IMG/VR virus record: IMGVR_UViG_3300043411_000895
Coordinates: 1 to 39,695 of that record
Reading direction: 5' to 3' (one strand)
From: a virus
Length of the DNA stretch: 39,695 nt
Positions 24,316 to 31,110 of the stretch are shown in pieces. The notes below the pieces were generated by a model that ran no database searches, was not told the origin of the DNA, and saw nothing but the letters and a program-made list of their open reading frames with translations. Each line of letters opens with the position of its first letter. Positions within the stretch are counted from its first letter, which is position 1. The position numbers and the translations under genes are program-made.

Positions 24316-25089
24316 CTAAGTAAAATTCACGGGGTTCATCACAGGAGCGATATCTTTCTTCTCTCGCATCCATGCCAATTTTTTCATATATGGGATGATG
24401 GCTCGAATGTTTCCCTTGTCTAAAACCGACAATGGAATATCGCTAAATAATTTATCGTTCGCTCGAACTTCAATTTCAACTTCATGAGTGGAATCTTCCT
24501 CATCTTCCTCGCCATAATCTCCCCATGCATCACCAACCCCTCGACTAATAGCCGTCAAATCCTCGGAACGTAAAAACCATGTTTGAACATACGTTTTGTT
24601 TCCTGTTGTAACCATGCGCTTCCAATTCAGAAATTTCATGGCATAGTCTCGGGCATCTTTGGCCGAGCCATACGCAATGTAGACGGCATCACTAGCTTGT
24701 TCTTGGCTCGCATAAACCTTGTCTTCCAGAAGTTTTTTTATGAGAATTTCCGTGGGGCCTCCAGCCGATCCTTCATTGTTCCAAATAGCCAGTTCGGCTT
24801 CATCCAGTCTATCATCATCAATCAAAGCTTGTAAAATGGCTTCTTCATGATCCCCTAAATATCCCATTTGATCAGGAGCATCGCCACAGAAATGTTCATA
24901 GATTTCTCGCGCCACCTGTTCAATGACGTATCCTTCATGATTGGAATCGCCAACATCTCCATCGGCAAATTGAGTACTTCCATCGGGATAAATCCACCAT
25001 TCTCCCCGTTGTACCTCTTGAAGGACTTGAAGAGTTTCAGTGATGATTTCTCGAACAAGAGTTTGAAGCTGACTCTTTTTAATCTTCAT
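24316..25089 (-). CDS. Hypothetical accessory protein with 'WWIYPDG' domain
   Basis: 257 residues from ATG at 25089, which overlaps the end of the upstream gene by 11 bases; a TTG 12 bases upstream is an alternative. The N-terminus 'MKIKKSQLQTLVREIITE' resembles a capsid-targeting peptide ending in ITE. 'GEWWIYPDGSTQFADGDVGD' followed by 'HEGYV' forms a short domain also seen in phage proteins of unknown function. The later part has an acidic linker ('YGEEDEEDSTHEVEIEV'). Second gene of an operon with the large SWIM-type protein. Confidence 0.75.
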   Translation of the reverse strand: MKIKKSQLQTLVREIITETLQVLQEVQRGEWWIYPDGSTQFADGDVGDSNHEGYVIEQVAREIYEHFCGDAPDQMGYLGDHEEAILQALIDDDRLDEAELAIWNNEGSAGGPTEILIKKLLEDKVYASQEQASDAVYIAYGSAKDARDYAMKFLNWKRMVTTGNKTYVQTWFLRSEDLTAISRGVGDAWGDYGEEDEEDSTHEVEIEVRANDKLFSDIPLSVLDKGNIRAIIPYMKKLAWMREKKDIAPVMNPVNFT

Positions 25090-27463
25090 ATGGAACGTCA
25101 AATGATGGATTTGTCAAGGCAAATTGTTTAATGGATTCGAAAATGTTGACGGGCTTTCCGGTTTTCTTGAGTTTGGATGGTTCCGCAGGTGCAACTGCCG
25201 ATGGTTCTTCTTTTCCCGGTTCGTTTGGCGCAACTGGAGATTTTGTCTTCTTTTCGATGTAATCCGCCAACGCAATCAAATGCTTGCAAAGGCCCGGTAC
25301 ATTATTGGGATTGCGAATGCGCTTACCGTAAGTTCCATTGTTGGTGTTACCGCCTTGGAATCTCCATCGCTTATCAATGTCCGCGTTCGGAGCATCTTGA
25401 ACGGGGGCAACTTCTGCTGCCTCAAAAATATTCACTGGCTTTGCCCCTTGGTCTTTGTACTGCGTTTGCTTTGGTTCGACCTTAGAGACTGGTCCTCCAG
25501 CCGAAAATCCTGCGGTAGTGGTCTTTCCGGTATCTCCCGCATCCACGTCCGAATTGGCTTTGGCCCAAACATACTTGTAATCAGGGCAAGTGCAATTTAC
25601 TTCAACATCGGATTGTTCATGGGTTTTAGCCACCGGGGAATCCTTTTGTTCCTGTACGAAACGGAGATACCCCTGCCAACGTTGTTTTGGAGATTGAGAA
25701 TTTCCGGAATGAGATTTGTAACTGAACATGGAAGTTTCATGCTCATTACCATCTTTCCCAACTGTGCTGACAACCCGCAAAGAACGAACGTTGACGTTTT
25801 TAGCTCCTCGTTCTCGATCATCGGCCCCGGTAGTTGTTCCTTTACGAAGGTCGGCCCGAGTCTTGTAGTCTCGCATACTTTGATGAAGTTCATCATAAGT
25901 CATTTCGTTGAGACTACCTTCCAAATTCAAAGTTCGCCCATAGGCATTGCTATACTCCCCATTCAATCCAATATCCATAGACTTATCCTCAACCCACTGC
26001 CGCTGCGCCTTGGTGAGGCGTGGGGTGACATCTGACCCCATATCGATGATAAGAGGGTGGGCATTGTCTCCGACGACAACACGGGCATATCCGAGCCGAT
26101 ACATGGCATCATACTCAGCTTTGTATCCCGCATCTACCTTTTTCCCTAAGCGAGCCAAAATTTCAGATGCTCCCTTTTCATGGGAACCCACTCTTTTTGG
26201 GGTACCGTCCGGAGCCAGCCAAATGTTCTGCATTGGCATCCAAGACTCAAATATTGGAACCGCCCGCATGTCATCGACAAATTCTTGCAACTGCGGGTCT
26301 TTCAGAGCTTGTTCAAAACATTCTTGCCACGGGATAATAACAGGATTTCCAACTTTGTTCAATCCGGCACTTTTTCGGATTTCCATGGCGAGACGTTTCC
26401 ATAAACCCGCCGCTTTTTTACGAACTTTTTCACGGTCTTCTCGAAGACGCTTTTCATGGAAATGCACTTTGAAAGTCTGGCGACTGTTATCTTCAAAAAC
26501 CGCAGTCAATGTGTCTGCGCCTTCATAGATGAACCATTCCTTGTTTTCATGGAAGTTCTCAAACAGAAGACGACATTCATCCACCCGAATGTTTCGACGC
26601 ATTGGTTCATCATTGATAACTTCCGCTCCGGTTTCGACAGCGAGATCCTTTAAGGCTTGCCATTGCTTCAGCGACGGGGGACGAGATCTATCGTAAGTTA
26701 CTTCCAGAAAATATTGTCCCAACATCCCCGCAAAACCAACTCGAACATAGCCTCTTTTATAGAGTTCAGGATAGGCGTCCTTAACTTGTTTTATGGTGAC
26801 TCCAAACTTTTGATTAAGAATATCCCCGCCTTTTTGGGCATGTCCTAAACCGGATACCGGAATGAGATTAGTATCCGGATCCATCCACCAGAACTTTGAA
26901 GGTCGTCCGGATTCTTGCAACGCTTCATTGAGCGGCTGAGAACGCTTCAAACCAACCCATTTTGTTTTATCCACGCCGAACTTCTTAACGAAGGGCTTCA
27001 TCCGTTCAGATTGAAGCGCAAGAACAAAACATTCCTTCCATGGCTTGTATTGCTTCCAGAGATTCTGATAACCATCATGGGGGCCATGAATTTTCTTGGT
27101 CTCTTTGTGAATACGAGCCGTTTCACGAATCCAGCGACAGGATGCTCGCTGACCCCATTTCTTTACTTCCTGAGCGGAAGGAGTGCCATAACCCTTAGTG
27201 GAATCAACATATTCTTCGAGATGCGGCGGAAACTTTACTTCAAACCAAATACGGGCCATTTCTTTATTATAGCCCTCGGGATTCAGATAAACCGCCACTC
27301 CAGTTGTCCCATTTTCCCAGTCGTTTCCACCCTTATATGCCTGCCATCCACTCCCTTCTTGATAACGATCAAAGTTTTCGGGTACACGAAAAGTGGGCTC
27401 ATCCTCAGCAGGACTGAACCCATCAAGATACATTTCGTTTATGAGGTTTCGGTACGTGGACAT
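25079..27463 (-). CDS. Large accessory protein with duplicated domain and SWIM-type zinc finger
   Basis: 794 residues. It starts 'MSTYRNLINEM', like the T4 internal protein leader MKTYQEFIAE. Two similar units lie at about 190-285 and 405-505 ('WWMDPDTNLIPVSGLGHAQK'...'YKRGYVRVGFAG' and 'IWLAPDGTPKRVGSHEKGAS'...'YRLGYARVVVGD'). Residues 624-626 (CTC in 'VNCTCPDYKY') and 726-728 ('GLCKHL') give the CxC...CxH pattern of a SWIM zinc finger, which binds nucleic acid or protein. 'GKPVNIFE' occurs near the C-terminus and a similar 'AKPVNIFE' earlier. Function unknown; the leader suggests a packaged protein (inference). Confidence 0.8.
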   Translation of the reverse strand: MSTYRNLINEMYLDGFSPAEDEPTFRVPENFDRYQEGSGWQAYKGGNDWENGTTGVAVYLNPEGYNKEMARIWFEVKFPPHLEEYVDSTKGYGTPSAQEVKKWGQRASCRWIRETARIHKETKKIHGPHDGYQNLWKQYKPWKECFVLALQSERMKPFVKKFGVDKTKWVGLKRSQPLNEALQESGRPSKFWWMDPDTNLIPVSGLGHAQKGGDILNQKFGVTIKQVKDAYPELYKRGYVRVGFAGMLGQYFLEVTYDRSRPPSLKQWQALKDLAVETGAEVINDEPMRRNIRVDECRLLFENFHENKEWFIYEGADTLTAVFEDNSRQTFKVHFHEKRLREDREKVRKKAAGLWKRLAMEIRKSAGLNKVGNPVIIPWQECFEQALKDPQLQEFVDDMRAVPIFESWMPMQNIWLAPDGTPKRVGSHEKGASEILARLGKKVDAGYKAEYDAMYRLGYARVVVGDNAHPLIIDMGSDVTPRLTKAQRQWVEDKSMDIGLNGEYSNAYGRTLNLEGSLNEMTYDELHQSMRDYKTRADLRKGTTTGADDRERGAKNVNVRSLRVVSTVGKDGNEHETSMFSYKSHSGNSQSPKQRWQGYLRFVQEQKDSPVAKTHEQSDVEVNCTCPDYKYVWAKANSDVDAGDTGKTTTAGFSAGGPVSKVEPKQTQYKDQGAKPVNIFEAAEVAPVQDAPNADIDKRWRFQGGNTNNGTYGKRIRNPNNVPGLCKHLIALADYIEKKTKSPVAPNEPGKEEPSAVAPAEPSKLKKTGKPVNIFESIKQFALTNPSFDVPYED

Positions 27464-27474
27464 GATATTTCATC

Positions 27475-27482
27475 TATAAATA
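27475..27482 (-). promoter_or_regulatory. TATTTATA late-promoter-like motif
   Basis: TATTTATA on the minus strand, 11 bases before the ATG at 27463. It is just downstream of the copy A direct repeat, so the motif may belong to the region that existed before the release factor gene arrived. Confidence 0.5.
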
Positions 27483-27496
27483 TCATGTCGAATGTA

Positions 27497-27520
27497 AAGA
27501 ATACTCCTTTTCCGCGATTT
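27497..27520. repeat. 24-bp direct repeat, copy A (downstream of release factor gene)
   Basis: Exact 24-base match to 28225-28248; the two copies start 728 bp apart. Copy A lies three bases after the release factor stop (minus-strand sense). Read in the ATP-grasp frame it would give an intact alternative C-terminus 'EKEYSLHST' and stop. Confidence 0.9.
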
Positions 27521-27523
27521 AAC

Positions 27524-28184
27524 TTAGCCCCAGTTTCCTGAGCGGTAATCATCGTATAGCCACGTTTTCCCGGTTAGGTGGTCCTCTACCATTCCATGCT
27601 GCACTCGAATCGTCCTACGCTTATCTCCACGCATTCCAGTCCCTATCTGAGCCCTCCTTTGATCACCCCTCTCCCTCTGTTGCGTTTCACTCTGTTGTTT
27701 CCAGAGCATGGCCCGTAGAAGTTTCTTGGCAGTTTCTTTATTTTGGAACTGAGAACGCCCATCTTCACATCGAACGGTGGTTTTTGTTGGGATATGAGTC
27801 ACCACTACCGCAGTTTCAACCTTGTTTCGGTGTTGACCCCCGTTTCCAGACCCCTTTGTAGTTACAATTTCCAGATCCTTGTCCAAAAGCGTAAACTCTT
27901 GAACAGTAGGCTCTTTTAAGACTGCAATGGTAATGGTGCTGGTTTGAACTCTACCGTATTTTTCCGTTGGCGGAACACGTTGCCAACGATGACCACCAGC
28001 TTCGTTAGAGAAATCCGAAGTGTTTTTACCAGTTATTTGAAGAACGGCCAGACCCGGCCTGAAAGAAACTATAGAATACTCAAAGTGACCCCCGGCGTGC
28101 CAGCCGCGAGTAAATATTTACCTGTTCGGCAACCAAATCCTTGGCGTCCGCTCCACCTTCTCCTGCTCTGATTTCTATAATCAT
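27524..28184 (-). CDS. Class I peptide chain release factor made by +1 frameshift
   Basis: The 0-frame from ATG 28184 (AGGATA as ribosome binding site) encodes 33 residues plus CTT (Leu34), then TGA at 28082-28080. Skipping one T continues in the +1 frame to TAA at 27524-27526, giving 219 residues. Domain 2 starts 'MIIEIRAGEGGADAKD', as in RF1/RF2, and continues after the shift with 'GGHRWQRVPPTEKYGRVQTS' (RF1-type PxT at 71-73). Domain 3 has 'GSGNGGQHRNK' (GGQ 115-117), 'RSQFQNK' and a 'DHLTGKTWLYDDYRSGNW' end. Domain 1 (about 100 residues) is absent. GGQ catalyses peptide release on the ribosome. It lies in an operon after the ATP-grasp gene and is flanked by 24-bp repeats. Confidence 0.88.
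28079..28094 (-). promoter_or_regulatory. RF2-like programmed +1 frameshift site
   Basis: On the minus strand the sequence is CGGGGG-TCA-CTT-TGA-G. The E. coli prfB site is AGGGGG-TAT-CTT-TGA-C: a Shine-Dalgarno-like G-run exactly three bases before CTT, then TGA. Slippage of the P-site tRNA from CUU to UUU puts GAG in the A site, and the protein continues with release-factor homology. Confidence 0.85.
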
Positions 28185-28190
28185 AATGTT

Positions 28191-28219
28191 ATCCTATCAC
28201 AAAATAACTATATTGTCAA
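28191..28219 (-). promoter_or_regulatory. Possible sigma70-type promoter before release factor gene
   Basis: TTGACA (minus strand 28219-28214), 17-base spacer, TAGGAT (28196-28191). The -10 match is poor and it would start transcripts at about the ATG, removing the ribosome binding site. It overlaps the end of the ATP-grasp gene. Weak evidence. Confidence 0.25.
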
Positions 28220-29074
28220 GTGCGAAGAATACTCCTTTTCCGCGATTTCCGAAACCTTCTGGACAATGTGTTCCTTGTTGCAGGCATACAACCCAGCACT
28301 CGAAAAACTCGTTAACTCCAAGACCCAACAATTTTTATCGGAATCCTGACAAATATCCAAGCAAAACACCGAGTCCGGATAATAGTCCACCTTGTTCAAA
28401 ACCTCTTGACAGAACTTCGTGGCCTCAACCGGGACACTTGGAATCAAACAAACCTTGCCTTGAAACCTATAAGTTGACGAAGCAATGATTTCTTTGAACT
28501 TGGAAACCACAAACCGACCTTCCCATAAAATATTTTTTGGGGTTGACACCAATACCAAATCATGTTCACAGTCCTTGTTGGAATCATAAAGTGTCGAAAG
28601 ATCGATAATATCCAGCAACCCCGCCTGAAAGGTTTTCTCACCAGAGTCGGGTCGTATAAAAATCATGGCATCCTTACCGTAATGTCCCCAAACGCTGTAT
28701 TTCTGCCGAACAACTTCTTTTAACGACATGATGGCATACTGGTCATTAAAAAGATACGGGCCAAAATGAGAGTAATACGCCGAGCAAGCATATTTTGGGA
28801 AGTCACAATATCGAATGGGATAACAGTTCTTTCCATGAAGTTGGTCATAAATCATCTTCACCATTTTGATGGACCCATTGGCAATCACGCAACGTTTTGG
28901 TAGTTCCGAATGCCCGTCTTCGTAGATGGTTGGAACCCCAAGAGGACGAAGCATATCCTTAGTAAACCCCTCGTTCAGTTCAATCAACGGATACCCCAAT
29001 GCTTTAACCGCCAACTGTAACTCTCGGAAACTCTTTTCCTTGATAAAATTTTCAATAACCCAATGCGCCTTCAT
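28208..29074 (-). CDS. ATP-grasp protein, R2K clade (DUF4343-like)
   Basis: 288 residues. 'MIFIRPDSGEKTFQAGLLD', 'STPKNILWEGRFVVSKFKEI' then 'IASSTYR', and 'FCLDICQDSDKNCWVLELTS' with 'FSSAGLYACN' follow the layout of the R2K ATP-grasp family common in bacteria and phages, thought to ligate amines to peptides or other acids. The start overlaps the upstream small gene by 23 bases. The last codons (EIAEKEYSS) lie in copy B of the direct repeat, and the release factor starts 23 bases after the stop (TAG). Substrate unknown. Confidence 0.75.
   Translation of the reverse strand: MKAHWVIENFIKEKSFRELQLAVKALGYPLIELNEGFTKDMLRPLGVPTIYEDGHSELPKRCVIANGSIKMVKMIYDQLHGKNCYPIRYCDFPKYACSAYYSHFGPYLFNDQYAIMSLKEVVRQKYSVWGHYGKDAMIFIRPDSGEKTFQAGLLDIIDLSTLYDSNKDCEHDLVLVSTPKNILWEGRFVVSKFKEIIASSTYRFQGKVCLIPSVPVEATKFCQEVLNKVDYYPDSVFCLDICQDSDKNCWVLELTSFSSAGLYACNKEHIVQKVSEIAEKEYSSHLTI
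28225..28248. repeat. 24-bp direct repeat, copy B (3' end of ATP-grasp gene)
   Basis: Exact match to 27497-27520. Similarity continues imperfectly for about 12 bases further in the minus-strand sense (TCGCACTTGACA against TTACATTCGACA), indicating a duplicated gene end rather than chance. Confidence 0.9.
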
Positions 29075-29249
29075 AAACGATATTCATTAACTCTTGTAAC
29101 TCTTTTTGTGTTAGTTTCGTATTGACATATCCAACCACAGGAACTTTGTTTCGTTCAATTTCTACCGTACATATCGAATCGTGAAATTCTGTGTCCATAT
29201 CAATAAGCGACCATTGATGACCCCCAATATGTTCCCAGTGCGTCTTCAT
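29052..29249 (-). CDS. Small early hypothetical protein
   Basis: 65 residues, 'MKTHWEHIGGHQWSLIDMDT' at the start and 'LTQKELQELMNIVYEG' near the end. Not recognised. It is the first gene after a consensus sigma70 promoter and overlaps the ATP-grasp start by 23 bases, so it is likely real and translationally coupled. Confidence 0.7.
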   Translation of the reverse strand: MKTHWEHIGGHQWSLIDMDTEFHDSICTVEIERNKVPVVGYVNTKLTQKELQELMNIVYEGALGY

Positions 29250-29280
29250 GTTTTTCTTTTCTGTTTTACAGTCATGCGGA

Positions 29281-29309
29281 ATTGTATCAAACTAATGGGA
29301 AACTGTCAA
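29281..29309 (-). promoter_or_regulatory. Consensus sigma70 (early) promoter
   Basis: On the minus strand: TTGACA (29309-29304), 17-base spacer, TACAAT (29286-29281). This is a near-perfect vegetative promoter driving the small gene, ATP-grasp and release factor genes. Unlike the structural genes this operon has no TATTTATA motif, so early transcription by host polymerase is likely. Confidence 0.8.
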
Positions 29310-29313
29310 GTAC

Positions 29314-29342
29314 AAAAAAAGGGCCGCTCCTAAGAGCGGCCC
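29314..29342 (-). terminator. Intrinsic terminator after major capsid gene
   Basis: On the minus strand GGGCCGCTC, a 4-base loop, GAGCGGCCC, then seven T. A classic strong terminator 20 bases after the capsid stop; it also insulates the adjacent early promoter. Confidence 0.93.
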
Positions 29343-29361
29343 GTGATTATTGACTCAGAGC

Positions 29362-31083
29362 TTATACTCGGTCAGTGTCGGACACGTAGACCAACCCATA
29401 AAATTCGGGACGTACGATTTTCTTCGCATATCTCGTCATCACACCCCTGCGAGGTGTGAAATTGATTGGGTCATATACCAGAGGAGTCTGGATGAGTGGG
29501 ATGTATGGGGCATACACCGCACCGGTTTCGAGGAAGTTATTTCCACGGAAGCCGAGCAAGATCAAGTTTTCTTGCATGTATGGGTTCTTGTAGACTTGGA
29601 AGCGACTTGCGAAGCTACCAACACGAGAGACACCCATTGCGAACTTGGCAGAATCGCCATCAGTGTTTACCACGAATCCGGGGATGGATTCGAGGATGGT
29701 TGCGACATCTGGTCCAACGACCATGAAGTTAGCACCACCACGGAGGGTCAACTGGTGAATCTTGTTCGAGACCTTTTGGATCTTGTTACCAAGAGTCTGG
29801 TACCATGTTGCCTTCGTGTAATAACCACCGGTTCCAGCAGTCGTAGTGTCTTGGACAACATACGATCCACCGGTCTTGATGATTTCACGATTGAGCACTG
29901 CGCTCCAACGTTCCTTGTTGATGTTAGGAACATTGTTAATCAGCATGTCGAGGATTTCGAGGTCGATTTCCATGGACACGTACTCGGACAACAGGGCAGT
30001 CAATTCTGCTTCTGCGTCAACGCTGTGATAAGCGTTCAAGTCTTGAGCCAATTCTGGGGTCCAGACGGCTTTCAACTTACGGGTCTTAGCGACGATTGGT
30101 TCGCTCTTCAACTCAAGGTTGACTTCTGGGATACCGATATCCTTGTTCAGGCCAGTATCCGTTGCGTCGGCGGAAACGCCGAGACGATCTTCGAAGTCAC
30201 CACGAGACGTATCACGAGGTTGGACTGAGAAGTTTACGCCCCATCCAGTGGACAACGAGCTTGAGAGCACGCCGCCGTTAGATGCGCTGACTACAAACAA
30301 AGCTTCATTGCCGCTATAGCGGGTGAAACCGGGGAAGTAGGTGATGATTCCTGATCCCGTTGGAACGAAGCTGCGAACAGCGTTCATGTCTGGTGGGGAT
30401 GAGTAGTTTGCAACTGCCGTGGAGGTCAATCCATTGGTCGTGATGACAAACAGCTTGGCTGCGGCATACGATTGGGACAGTGATGCGTACACTGGGTCGT
30501 TGGAGTTACCAGTATCGAAGTTGATATCTGCCAAGGAGGCAGTAGCAATCGAGAAGTTCAGCAAGGATGCTGTCTGGTCGTTAACGGTATAACCGTAACG
30601 TCCCGGTCCATACAAACCGCCGACAGGAGCGTTGGTTGCGCCGAGCTTCCATGGGTCAGTTGATGTGGAACCAGAGATACCACCGAACAACGAAGAGTAG
30701 TTCGTTGCAGTGTCTTTGGTGAACACGCCGGAGTTCGTTCCATACTTGAAGTCCAAGTAGAATACGAGACCTGATGGCAGGTTCATTGGTTGCACGCTGA
30801 CGAATTCCTTCGCAGCGATTTCAGCAAATACACGACGGACGAGTGGCAATGCCACACCAGCCCATTGTTCAGAGTTCGCAGAAGTTCCGGTGACGGAAGA
30901 TTCTTCGATCAATTGCTTTGCTTGGTTTTCAAGCAGTACGGCCATATTGCTCTTGGCAATATCGTCCTTGAGTCCCTCAAGAAGTCCAGTCTTATCCCAT
31001 TTGGACACGAGTCCACGGGTTTCCTGCTTCAAGCGAGCTTGCGGATCGAGCGCACTGGTCAACAGTTCTTTTACATTATCCAT
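29362..31083 (-). CDS. 23: Major capsid protein (T4 gp23-like)
   Basis: 573 residues. 'MAVLLENQAKQLIEESSVTG', 'SEQWAGVALPLVRRVFAEIA' then 'AKEFVSVQPMNLPSGLVFYL' and 'DFKYGT' are the gp23 signature (ALPLVRRVF.....EFVSVQPM..PSG..FY.DF). The C-terminus has 'TRRGVMTRYAKKIVRPEFYG'. It forms the hexamers of the head. The N-terminal 60-odd residues (MDNVKELLTSALDP...) likely correspond to the segment removed by the prohead protease in T4. It is expressed with the scaffold gene 27 bases upstream and ends at a strong terminator. Confidence 0.96.
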   Translation of the reverse strand: MDNVKELLTSALDPQARLKQETRGLVSKWDKTGLLEGLKDDIAKSNMAVLLENQAKQLIEESSVTGTSANSEQWAGVALPLVRRVFAEIAAKEFVSVQPMNLPSGLVFYLDFKYGTNSGVFTKDTATNYSSLFGGISGSTSTDPWKLGATNAPVGGLYGPGRYGYTVNDQTASLLNFSIATASLADINFDTGNSNDPVYASLSQSYAAAKLFVITTNGLTSTAVANYSSPPDMNAVRSFVPTGSGIITYFPGFTRYSGNEALFVVSASNGGVLSSSLSTGWGVNFSVQPRDTSRGDFEDRLGVSADATDTGLNKDIGIPEVNLELKSEPIVAKTRKLKAVWTPELAQDLNAYHSVDAEAELTALLSEYVSMEIDLEILDMLINNVPNINKERWSAVLNREIIKTGGSYVVQDTTTAGTGGYYTKATWYQTLGNKIQKVSNKIHQLTLRGGANFMVVGPDVATILESIPGFVVNTDGDSAKFAMGVSRVGSFASRFQVYKNPYMQENLILLGFRGNNFLETGAVYAPYIPLIQTPLVYDPINFTPRRGVMTRYAKKIVRPEFYGLVYVSDTDRV

Positions 31084-31110
31084 ATACGTTTATTCCTTTT
31101 TCTCTCGCAC

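Noticed and set aside
27524-28184. The release factor frameshift as a simple sequencing error or pseudogene
   Set aside because: The break falls exactly at CTT-TGA with a G-run three bases upstream, the known prfB slippery site, and both halves are well conserved. An error remains possible but is less likely.
29350-30228. 292-residue plus-strand ORF opposite the capsid gene
   Set aside because: Antisense to the conserved end of gp23.
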